Part shown: piece after piece, positions 23,866 to 33,326 of the stretch
Layout of the letters: each line of letters opens with the position of its first letter
How positions within the stretch are numbered: the first letter of the stretch is position 1
Assembly: GCA_037178855.1 (NCBI GenBank)
Contig: JASJZC010000007.1
Span: 9,114,001-9,178,000 of the forward strand
Length of the DNA stretch: 64,000 bases
Reading direction: 5' to 3'
Source: Oscheius sp. JU75
Taxonomy: Eukaryota; Nematoda; Chromadorea; Rhabditida; Rhabditidae
Notes under the pieces: generated by a model
Told to the model about the DNA's origin: nothing
The model's database searches: none
Seen by the model: only the letters and a program-made list of their open reading frames with translations
Position numbers and translations under genes: made by a program

Positions 23866-24190
23866 TTATCGGTTCCGAAAAAAATGTGGATGATAAGACC
23901 AGCTATGATCAAAACTATGAAATAGGATTAGACCGACTGCCGCGAAAATAACACAGGCAGGCTGTAAACAACGCAACAATGGGCTATAAGAGAGATATAA
24001 ATGTGCAGATTGGTCGTTACCTCCAATGAGCTGCCATAGTTGAGAAAGGTTGTGTGTTCTTTTAAAATGAGATTGTATCCAAAGCACTGGTATGAAACGA
24101 CGACGACGCCCTTGGTGACGACGAAAGCAGCCGGGGCGAAATGAGAAAACTCGAGGCAAAGTGGGAATTCATTTAGGCGGGAGAACAACT
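23866..24190 (-). CDS. Possible C-terminal exons of a small membrane protein
   Basis: Two exons joined by an intron with good sites (donor GTAACG, acceptor TTTACAG near 23950) give two hydrophobic segments (FVVTKGVVVVSYQCFGYNL and CVIFAAVGLILFHSF) followed by a His/Arg-rich end and a stop at 23866. No family is recognised and the 5' end is not defined. Confidence 0.3.
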
Positions 24191-24569
24191 TCTGATGAAG
24201 TAATGAGAATGTGCCATGGCAACCGATTACTGATAGGAGAGGAGATGACTGGAAAACGGGTGGTTCTGAGAGAGAAGAGACAGAGAGACAACAAAATGAC
24301 TGATTGTTTGACAAGGAAGAGCTATCTGGAAGTAATTATGGGATTATCTTTCTAAACAGCTGCTGCAGGATAGTTTACAGAAGCATAATTTATCCTCCCT
24401 ATGAATCAAGTTCTCCGAAATTGTTGGCATGCTTATACTTATCCAAAGATAAGGGGCAATCAGGTCGAAGGCCGTGTTAAAGTTCAGCATAGAAATGTCA
24501 GACTGTGAAGAACTCGACACAAAAACTTTCATCCCTTGAACACTATTCGAAAATAGGCAAAATTTTTGT

Positions 24570-24665
24570 TTTGAGAGACAGAAAGACAGAGACACAGAAG
24601 CACAGAGAAACATTGAAACATAGAAGCAAAGAGACAGAAAGACAGACTGAGAGACAGAAACTGAT
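24570..24665. repeat. GA-rich degenerate minisatellite
   Basis: Repeats of agagacagaaagacagag with agaagcacagagaaacat units. Reverse complements of the same words form the tract at 42.7 kb. Confidence 0.65.
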
Positions 24666-24859
24666 TACAGACCTTTTTGGATTTTATACTTATGATTTTT
24701 GCTAAACACGCGAATATTGTTTCGGAGACTTCTGTAGTCTCCTAGAGAGAGAGAGAGAGAGTCACACACTTCTCTGGTCATTCTGGTGATGCTTTTGACA
24801 CCTAAAGATAAACAACGAAAGACGAATCACAAGGAGACACTCTTTCTAAGATGAAAGTT

Positions 24860-25665
24860 TATTACTAGAAATACACAGACAGAGACATTCAGAGTCGGCA
24901 CTTTGCCCTCGACCGACTTGAGCATCTCGTGATATTCCTCCTATTTCTGTTAAGTCTCTGAACTTCTAGACATACTTTTCGATCACGTTGGATCCATAAG
25001 CACAATAGGTGTCAAGAGTATGAGAAGAGAGAGAAGAAAAGTAAGCGACTCAGACAACCTTGTACTCGGCGATGGATAGTATGCTGAGATTGTGGTATAA
25101 GAGGGCTTCGCAGGTCAGCTCGGCCTCCTCCTCGTCTGGAAAAAGAATAGTAACATAATGCAGCTAAGAAAGGTACAAAAATGCTGTCCATGTGGAGGGG
25201 ATACAGTTAAAGTCATGCGCTGTACCAACCACTAATAACAATGTTTTTCTACCAAAGAAAAATATTTTGTCGCACCCGTAGCAAAAGTATCCACTACGCA
25301 GCGATTTTTTTTCAGCAAAGTTCAAGTCAACAGAAGTAGTCTATCTAGCTCAACCAGTCGCATAATTCTTAGTCCAAGCTACCCTCTTCTATTACAGATA
25401 GGCTTAAAGAAGATAGAACAACCGGACAAGTTTACGGTGCTCGTGCTTAGTCTGGGAGCTGCCATAGGCTCTTCCGAACTGCGGCTGTCCGTAAAATGTC
25501 GTAAATCGTCTGGTTGCTGTCGTTTGGGATGGTAAAGAAGGAAGGAACGGCAGAAATGACAGCGAGACGCACCATTGTAGATGCGTAACTCTCAGAGCGT
25601 AGTGTAATGTCAGCGTCGCTGAGGCCGAGATAGAAGGACATCACGCTGAAGAAGATGGGCACAGA
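24860..25665 (-). pseudogene. Broken paralogue of the 43.3-kb gene
   Basis: Aligns by eye along its length with the intact gene at 43277-43950. Shared: an MSF start; STM..L.....A.P.FTI.ND/DDS..IYD; then, only after a one-base frame change, SSEEPMAAPRLSTSTVNLS matching STEEPSTARRSTTSTITLS; a homologous intron start (GTT...CTATCTTCTTT.AGCCTATCT); a homologous intron end (TATTC.TTTTCCAG); and an exon LTCEALLYHNLSILSIAEY matching LTELALYNKNLHIVSMAEF. The last part has stops (VLMDP then stop; EEYHEMLKSVEG out of frame). The exon-1 frameshift and 3' stops argue for a decayed duplicate. Both copies lie on the minus strand, about 18 kb apart. Confidence 0.75.
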
Positions 25666-25754
25666 ATAACTACAATAAAAGTGTTCTAACTTCTACGAGA
25701 AACATAAACGGACCATACCAACAACTAAATTAGACATATCACTGTCAGAATTCT

Positions 25755-26060
25755 TTAGTATGGGACAGAATTGGGACACAAAATTCTCAACAGAACTAAC
25801 ATAACGGGCGTGAAACATGCTCGTGACTTCTCGTCAGGAATCACGTTAGCTTGCGTAACTCGTCCTCCGAGAGTTTTGTAGCGGTACAAGTGCACGTAGC
25901 AGCCTCTTTGAAGGTCTTCGAAGTCGAAATATTGGTAAGAGAACTGTCCGTTCGTGTAGACATGGCGGTTGGTGCTCCTTCTTGAATGACCCGTCCTACA
26001 GAACAGGGTCATCGCGCTATTGTTCCAGTTTTTGCTGTCCCGTTTCTTCCACAATCGCAC
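25755..26060 (-). CDS. Unrecognised open frame upstream of the pseudogene
   Basis: A 101-codon frame, the best part of which (HVYTNGQFSYQYFDFEDL to LGGRVTQANVIPDE) looks protein-like. It may be the 5' exon of the gene whose 3' part is the pseudogene, though phases do not join cleanly to the next exon, or an independent exon. No counterpart is visible upstream of the 43-kb copy. Confidence 0.3.
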   Translation of the reverse strand: MRLWKKRDSKNWNNSAMTLFCRTGHSRRSTNRHVYTNGQFSYQYFDFEDLQRGCYVHLYRYKTLGGRVTQANVIPDEKSRACFTPVMLVLLRILCPNSVPY

Positions 26061-27444
26061 CTACTCTCGAATCTCCTTGTCTATGCAGAATACTGGTAAT
26101 CAGGGTAAGCTCTCAAACTCGCTCTTCCAACTTATTCCATTTCTATCAACCTGACAGTATGTCACATTAGACATCCTTTGTCAAATACCAATTCTAAATG
26201 ACGGTCAGAAACATGAAATTACTCGCCTGTTTGACAATCTTTAAAGTTGAATTGTAGGGTAGTTGCCGCAGTACGAGCACCGGTTCAGTGCTCACTGCTG
26301 ACTACGAGATCTTTAAAATGATAAGAGAAATATGGAAGTTTCAAAGAAAACTGCAATCGGACAAGCAGCCGGCCGGCTAGAAAAACTATATGTTTGTATG
26401 TGTGAAGGGACTGTTCGGGAGAGAGGCCACAGCTGTAAGGCTTTGTTATGTACCACAGCTAGGAGGATAGAAAGGAACGGCTGCGTTGCCAAGAGGAACA
26501 TGGCTGTGTTCTCCACCTATAGGGCATTTTCTTACGAAGCCCAAAAATCCTGGGGGCGTTGGCCAGAAAAGAGATTCTAAACAACTTCGACTTAGCAAAA
26601 ACAAAATGAAAGAAGACGTCGATTTATCAATATTTGACACCGGGGTAGGCTATTTTGACAAAGTTGACAATCGTAATTACAGCTTCCGTTCTAAATCAGA
26701 AAAACTTTTCGTCCTCAAAATGTTTTACGATGGTATAGCCTTCACTGACAACAACAAAAACATGGCGACCGCCCCTTTTCTCTGTCATCGGACGACGACC
26801 GTCTCCTCGACTCATTGCAACAGACTCCGTGCTTCATTTGGTACACAGCATGGCCGTCTTTTTGGCTTCAAATTTCGGACGTTATTCGGGATCCTGCTAC
26901 ACTAAAACGCAACTTGTTATTGGTCTTTCCCTCAGCAACTAAAACCTATTCCTAGTGAGGTAGTTAAGCGAAGTAGAAGTCGACTATTAGATGAGACAGA
27001 ACTGTAGAAGATCAGGAAAACAAGAGGATGGACGAAATGCTGGAGTTCACTGTTTCAAAAACTATCACAGACTTTTTTTTTTACCGCCGGAACGGGAAGA
27101 CGTGTCATCGTCGCTCAGCTAGCTCTCACTCCGAAATTCGTTCCCTACCAGCAAAGACACGCAGTCATAACTATAGAGTTCTATGGTTAGAAGAGCTCTG
27201 GTTGCTCTCTAGCTGAAGGTGTTGTTTTTCGCGGGGACAGATAAGGATGACCTTGTAAACAAAGCTGAACAGGGCGCCCCACTTGTGCAGCAAGTTAGTC
27301 AAGATGTTCTGTAGAAAAAAAAACGGGTTGTGACAATAAAATATTCATTATAAAACTGTATAACAGTTGACTTGATGACAATAATATGACAAGCTGATTT
27401 GAACATGAGCGAGTACACGTATTTGTGACAAGATTTGTGACTAT
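26061..27444. other. Intergenic region
   Basis: No gene is recognised. Plus-strand frames at 26486-26905 (about 139 codons) and 27028-27216 have no splice context or family resemblance. Confidence 0.5.
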
Positions 27445-28587
27445 TCAATCCTTGAACTCCTGAGGGACTAGAGCTCCTAGGCAGGGAGCAAAGAAGTCTG
27501 GCACCATGTCGAGATTCCCATCCTCCTGGTTCTGAAGAATGTCCTCGACGCCGTGACAGCCAGAAAGAACGAGCAGTGTGTTGAGACCATGGCTCTTTCC
27601 GAACAGGACATCAGTGTTGGTACTGGAAATAGAGAGTTAGTACTATTCCAGCCGAGTTTACATACCGATCCCCGACCATGAGGGTCCTGGCAGGGTTGAT
27701 GTTCCATCGGGCACAGATGAAGTCAAAGGCTGGAGAGTTGGGCTTCCCGACAGTGATGGGTTCACGTCCAGAGGCACATCGGAGTGCGGCTACGAGCGGG
27801 CCAGCATCGGGAATGACCACCTCGGGCTTGGGTCCAGGGCAGGTCTCGTCCTCGTTGGTGGCCACAAAAAGGCAGTGGTCGTGACGGAGATAGTTGGCAG
27901 CTTTCATGAGCTTGTGGTAGTTGAAGTGCTTCTCGTAACCCATCAGAACGGCACCGACGTTGTGAGCCTAAAAATAGTCGTTTCCACAAACAGTATGAAA
28001 TAAAAACTAACCGGCTCTTTCAGCTGGATGTCGAAGATGAAGGCACTGCCGTCGGAATGGTCCTGGGGCTCGGGTCCGTGTCCAAAGTACTCAATGTTGA
28101 GTTCATCCATCTCTTCTCTCATGCCTTGGGAACCAATCAAGTAGACCTTCTTGCCATGGCCATTCTTCCCGAATCCCTTCTGTTTCAGGAGATCAGCAGC
28201 GACGGCCGAAGGATTGACAAGAGAGTGCTGAAACATTGAGGTTTCCTCAAGAAAAGCACAAACCTTGTCCAGCTTGGCATGATATCCCATCTTGGCAAGC
28301 TTCTTCGAGTAGACAGCCCGAGACTTGGTAGCATTGTTGGTCAACACGATGACAGTCTTCTTCCTGCTGATCAGGTAGTCGATGAGCTTCGGAGATCCCG
28401 GCATTACGTTGTCTCCAAGCCACAGAACACCGTCAGCGTCGAAGATGAAGGTATCGATGTGGTTGCAAAGTTCTTTGAAGCGGTCGGCAGTCAGCGGCTT
28501 GGAGAGACACCCGCTCCGTCCAGCCGTCTGTCGTTCCTTGTGGAACTTCACCTCGAAGACTTGTTGTGAGAGAGTAGCGACGACCAT
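27445..28587 (-). CDS. Phosphoglycolate phosphatase-type HAD hydrolase
   Basis: Cytosolic HAD-superfamily phosphatase of the PGP/NagD (C2-cap) group, expected to hydrolyse 2-phosphoglycolate and similar side-product phosphates. Four exons, about 330 aa. The ATG at 28587 lies two nt behind ttactttgcag. Motif I is FIFDADGVLW (nucleophile Asp and general-acid Asp); motif II is VLTNNATKSR; the cap region includes YLIGSQGMREEMDELNI and HNVGAVLMGYEKHFNYHKL; motif III Lys is in ITVGKPNSPAF; motif IV is TLMVGDRTNTDVLFG. All catalytic motifs are present. The tail (LDMVPDFFAPCLGALV) is typical of the family. Closest named relatives are animal PGP and nematode PGP-like proteins; pyridoxal phosphatase is a less likely alternative. 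Confidence 0.93.
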
Positions 28588-29123
28588 TGCTGCAAAGTAA
28601 CTGTGCAATTAAGAGTCAAGCCACAAATCTAGAGAAGAGAGAACAGAGTGGTGATCTTCGAAGATCAGGAGAGCATTATATAGTGCTTGTGGGCGGGACG
28701 AGAATCTGAGAGAGTGCGTCGGCTGAAGAGAGGCCAGAATCGCAGACAAACGGTATTCCTGTACATTTCGCTGCAAATAATTGCAATCTTTAAAAAGTGA
28801 ACGATAAAGGAACATCCAGTAAGACCATGACCGTAGGTTACGCGTGATCTTTGTAGAACAGATCGACTAAAAGATCAGGCTTGGGCCGACATTCATAGTA
28901 TTTTTAGTCGGGTTTAGAAACGGAGGGACAGAATCAAAAGTTGATGTTTCAAGTATTCTCTATATCCCCTTAGCAAAAGATCAGAATGATGATCTTCCTA
29001 GAGATCATTGACCCTTCATCATTTCCGATCACTTGTTTTGGATATCTCAGATCTCTCTCTCTCATCTCCTTGTCCAGCTTCCCGTTCATCCCGTTCCATC
29101 TCTCTTACTCTCTCTGCTGTTGT
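28588..29123. other. Intergenic upstream of PGP
   Basis: Contains a pyrimidine-rich stretch near 29050-29115. No gene is seen. Confidence 0.5.
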
Positions 29124-30375
29124 TTACCGCCGTACGTCATGACCACCCCCGTGGAGCTGGTCGAGATAATAACCCTGACCTGAACGGCTATCGCGGCCCT
29201 CAGAAGTTGATCCCTGCGTGATCACTACGTCCCTGTAGACCAGTGAACCCAGTTGCCAAGAAAAGAGTTCAAAATATCTCAGATACAATTCCAGACAGCT
29301 TCCCCACTGTTTGAGCAGCTGCTTAGAACCTTTGAAAGTCACGGGCGCCACCGGGGGAAGCCCTTGTAGTCGAACAAAGTTCTTGTCTGGACCAGACAGC
29401 CACGTGAAAGCTGCAGACGTCCCACGTGAAGTCGAGCACGAAACGCTATTTTTTGACGACCGTGCTATTTTCCGGAGGCTGGTGATATCACTGGGATCAT
29501 ATCGTAATCAGACCTGAAGTTTGTTCTTTCTTTCTACAAGTAGACATAGTCTCTGTCTCGACCTTTGCCTTTCTCGAAACATTCTAGAGAGATTCTCGGA
29601 TTGATCTTTGCCATATGCCTACGTCAGAGGTCCACTTTGTGGTCACCAGCCGATAATTATGCGCTCTTCGTCATAGTGACCGTTGCCTGATCTCTGGTGT
29701 AGTGAGAGCCAACTGTTCACGTGGACTGCACTGGTCAGCCATAGTGACCATCGAAGAGTAGCTGTTGTTTGCGGCCGGGCTATCAGGAACACCTTTGAAA
29801 AGCGCCTACTGACACAGTGTGCTAAAGTGGTCTCTGGTGATAGCGACAGTATACGGGAGAGTTTGTTGTGGCTCGAGCCCTGAACAAAGTACGCAGAGTA
29901 TAGAGCTCGGGGCAACTGATCTATTGGCGTAAACATTCTGATCTGATATCGTAAAGTACGGGGCGATAAACCTCGAAGCTTGAGAATCCAGAGCATGGAA
30001 CTGTGAGGCGTCAGACCCATGTTGTAGAAATTCGTGTTTTCCTGGAGGATTTGTGGATCAACTTTCGGTAGAAACAACTACTATAATAAAGCTCTAATAC
30101 AATCCCATGCCTCGCCGAAAAAACGCATCTTCGTACCTTTTGGGGTCAAGACAGCGTCATTGCCGATGTTCTGCAAAGTTGTAGAGGAGGCCAAGCACTA
30201 CAGATTCTCACAACATCGAAAAGCTAGTCAAAATAGTTTTGACGGCCGCAGACAAGTGCGTTTGACGTGGATTGGGTAAAAGAATATGCACTTACATTCT
30301 CAAAGCTTCCGTGGAACTCTACATGGAAAAGCGGGGAATGAATGGATAGTATCGGAAACTCGAAGTGTCAAAGAA
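29124..30375 (-). CDS. Unrecognised multi-exon gene, 3' part
   Basis: Several spliced segments read as protein on the minus strand. Possible exons: about 30300-30375 (ends VEFHGSFEN before GTAAGTGC), 30149-30182 (NIGNDAVLTPK), 29965-30050 (QENTNFYNMGLTPHSSMLWI), 29810-29937 (SGLEPQQTLPYTVAITRDHF), about 29680-29765, and a terminal exon 29124-29410 after a tctgcag acceptor. The last contains SGPDKNFVRLQGLPPVAPVT, then QWGSCLELYLRYFELFSWQL, and ends in a Gly/Arg/His-rich tail. The terminal exon is the most convincing. Junction phases at two internal introns are not settled, and the 5' end is unknown. I do not recognise the family. Confidence 0.4.
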
Positions 30376-30445
30376 ATTGGCTTAACTGACGGCTTCTTCA
30401 GTAGGCGATAATAGGAAAAAATCAAGAAGAACTAGATTAGAGAGG

Positions 30446-30991
30446 TTTATGACAGAAATAATCAATAAAGTTCATAGACAAATAGAAAAAAACTGCTCCA
30501 AGTACTTGCTCGCTGCTGGGAGCTTTCTTATCCCACTCGACTCCTGGAGCTCAGAGTGAGGCCTGAATTGAGCGTGAAATTAGAGTTATTCAACGTTTCA
30601 TACATTCTTAAACAATCTGTCCTCTGGTCCGTTAGATGTTACCATACCAGTAACAACGCCGCCTAAACTGGTACATTTGTTTTCGAATTCGGTAAACTCT
30701 TATCGAGGAAGAACCGCCAACTTTTGTTGAAATGCTTGTAAGTACTACGGTAGATGTTTGTGAGTACGTTGCCAGGCCCGAGCAGGCTTAGAACTTGACT
30801 AAACTATTTTAAGGATCTACGTATCATCTCAAAAACAGTTTCTCGACTTGATTCTTGTTCAATCTAAAATACACTAAACTCAGGAATCACTTTTTTTGCT
30901 TTGATTTCAACCGCTAATAATGGGAAACCAAAAAGAACTAACTTGCAAAAATATTTATGACAGAAACAATCAACAAAGTTCGTAGACATAT
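30446..30991. repeat. Pair of short direct repeats
   Basis: A block of about 38 nt, tttatgacagaaa.aatcaa.aaagttc, occurs at 30446-30483 and again at 30954-30991 with five or so differences; some similarity extends upstream. Only the first copy keeps a longer open frame through it. Confidence 0.6.
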
Positions 30992-31136
30992 CGCAGAATT
31001 GGCAATTGAAAAATAAACAAGTTTTTTTCAAAATGTAGTATACCAGCTCCGATCTAGTAAAGATGCGTACCCCCTCAAAAGTAGTAATTAGTGTACAAAC
31101 AGTAAAACAGAATACAGTTTGTTTAGAAACATTGAC

Positions 31137-31583
31137 TCGCTTCAAAAGCAAAATTACTTGAGTGAGCCTTATCCCCAGTTCCGGATTCAGCCGTTCGCTA
31201 GTAAGTATACCTTCGATCAAAACGCCTACTGGACCGACGTCTATCCTGAGAGTTCATTCCCAAATTAAACTGTCCTCTCGAAACTTCAATGACAAAAGGC
31301 GCTCTTTTCCATTTTAGACCAAATTAACTTGGAATTTCATTATGAGCTTATATTTAGCCACGAGACGAGTCTGGACGCCACCGCTCGACAGTTTGCGGAG
31401 GGGAAGGCCGTCAATCAAAACGTCTCCATTCATCTGCGCATGCTTAGCTGTTCTTCTTTCCAGGACCGCGACGACATGAGGCACCAGATCCATATCCACA
31501 AAAAATACGTTTTCGATCTGAAAAATCTTCCTCCTGGTTGCAAGAAGGGAGATCTCCCGCCTCCGCCTCCTCCCTCTCTCTAG
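31137..31583 (+). CDS. Unrecognised gene, last two exons
   Basis: Exon 31137-31200 follows a gtttgtttag acceptor and ends at GTAAGTAT; exon 31318-31583 follows ccattttag. Spliced in phase they give DSLQKQNYLSEPYPQFRIQ, then INLEFHYELIFSHETSLDAT, HLRMLSCSSFQDRDDMRHQ, and a proline-rich end (GDLPPPPPPSL) with stop TAG. Codon use and splice signals look genuine. The 5' exons are not identified; a start inside 30.4-31.1 kb is possible. No family is recognised. Confidence 0.45.
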
Positions 31584-32152
31584 ACTTCTTGGCATAGACT
31601 TTACAGTAGAATAAACATTTCCTTCTGAAGATTTCTTCGCTTTACCTTAAGAAATGTCATTCTACTCTGAATTTGGTAGAAACAGCAAGCATGGGGCTGA
31701 ACTAGGGATGCGTCAGGTAAACGAGAATATTTCCGCTTGTTTTCGTTATGCACGGACGGTTAAAAACAGTGAGATTGAGAAACATAGAGACACCGAGACA
31801 GAAAAGTAGAAAGACATAGAGACTTCCAGAACTATCCGTTTTCCAATTTTTCTCTAGCAGACTTTGCAAAAGCCTTTAAACACAAATTTCGAGCTTGAAT
31901 CCCGCTCCGGTGCTGGTAATAAGTTTGAAATAACAGTTTGAAAATGTAGGATTTGAGAGACATCATTTTAGCTGCGTATGCCCAGATCATAACGGTATTC
32001 CTCATTTGCAGACCACATTTTCGCATAAACGCTATGCGGGTACTACTGTAGTTTTCGACCGCGCAAAGATTTAAACATAGAATATGCCTTTAATATACTT
32101 TTTATTGTTATTTCATTTAGTTTAACAACAGTATTCATCACGAATTTTTAGT
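31584..32152. other. Intergenic, upstream of UQCRB
   Basis: Contains a GA-rich repeat fragment near 31770-31826. No gene is seen. A tttttag acceptor lies one base before the UQCRB start codon. Confidence 0.6.
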
Positions 32153-32731
32153 ATGGCGGCCAAAAACGTCGTAAAGTTCGCCTATGATAATGCTGCCGTC
32201 AATTGGATGAGGAAGTTCGCCTGGACCAACCTTTGGGGAGGTGAGTATCACATTTTTGATTCTTTTATTTAATATCGGCAAAAACAAGCAAAATACTACT
32301 ATTTTCAGGCCGCGAGTACGGTCTCCACTTCCACGATACCTATTTTGAGCCTGCTCCCGAGGTTACCGAAGCTCTCCATCGTCTTAACTTGAAGGTAAGC
32401 CAGTTTTTAGAAGCTTTTTATCGAAACTTATCGAAGAAGTGACCTTCTCAAAGATTTCTGGGAGATATATTCAAATTCTAGGAGCCCCATCTTTTTGACC
32501 AAAGGAAGGTCCGTCTTTCTCGCGCTCACACCATGGCTATGCACGGAGAGCGTCTGCCCAAGAGCCAGTGGACCAAGTGGGAAGACGTGAGTGGATCTCA
32601 TCATTGTTGTACAAGTTTTCTTGAAGGAAACCTGGTATCTGAAGGCCTATCTTGACGAAATCGAAGCCGAGAAGAAGGCTCGCGCTGAAACCTCCGGACT
32701 GATTCCTCCTTTCGAGAAGAATACTCATTAA
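32153..32731 (+). CDS. Cytochrome bc1 complex subunit 7 (UQCRB/QCR7)
   Basis: Small matrix-side subunit of mitochondrial complex III, needed for assembly and for the ubiquinone pocket next to cytochrome b. Four exons, about 127 aa, normal for the family. The ATG is one nt behind aatttttag. Diagnostic stretches are EYGLHFHDTYFEPAPEVTEA, RRV/RKVRLSRA-type basic segment, LPKSQWTKWEDETWYLKAYL and a charged C-terminal helix (DEIEAEKKARAE), corresponding to LPKEQWTKYEEENFYLEPYL in vertebrates. No cleavable presequence is expected for this subunit. First gene of a five-gene co-oriented cluster. Confidence 0.95.
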
Positions 32732-33326
32732 GGGTATATGTTACGATCGATGTAGACAGAATTAAAGTGATCCTGTTCCAAATTCTGTGTAGAAGCTATA
32801 CGAAGTCACATCTAATAATACTTTTATTTGCTAGATAGACGGAGAGTACTTGAATCTACTGGATACTACAAGTGGAGATAGACATCCTGTTCCCATCTGG
32901 CTTAACTGTAGATACCAGTGTCTACTACTGTTTTCTAGAAGAAAACGAATAGTGTCGTGCAAATCAGTTTTCTTCGCCACTCACTCTATTCCCCAGTTTT
33001 CGTTCCTATCACAAGTTTATGGGCACTGAACCGACGCTTTCCGAACTATAATCGATAAACAAATCCGCTTTTATTATATTAGTCCTAGAGGAATCATTAC
33101 AAGCCATTTTTCCATCGGTATCCATGATTTCTCCACTTCCCTGCTTTGCGTATTTTCCACTTAGATGCGCAGGTTAGGCGCCGGCCGCAGTGCAAATTGA
33201 TGCGAGGGTGCTCGTATTGAAGTTGGCATCGATCCAGAGTTGTTTTTATTCAGCTATTTACGCTTATCTCGTCCATTCATTCTTTTTTCTTACACTTTTC
33301 CCAAAAAAAAAAAATTATTTTTAGCC
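32732..33326. other. Spacer between UQCRB and KH gene
   Basis: No gene is seen. Ends in a pyrimidine-rich stretch and ttttag two bases before the next ATG, consistent with a trans-splice acceptor. Confidence 0.6.

Noticed and set aside
29643-30077. 144-codon minus-strand frame as a single-exon gene
   Set aside because: Splitting it at intron-like signals gives more protein-like sequence in a different frame; the long frame is likely read-through of several exons and introns.
31314-31595. Minus-strand frame with NGDVLIDGLPL, resembling an ABCG transporter segment
   Set aside because: No Walker A, Walker B or signature motif nearby; the plus-strand reading of the same DNA has better splice sites and a clean stop, so the resemblance is probably chance.
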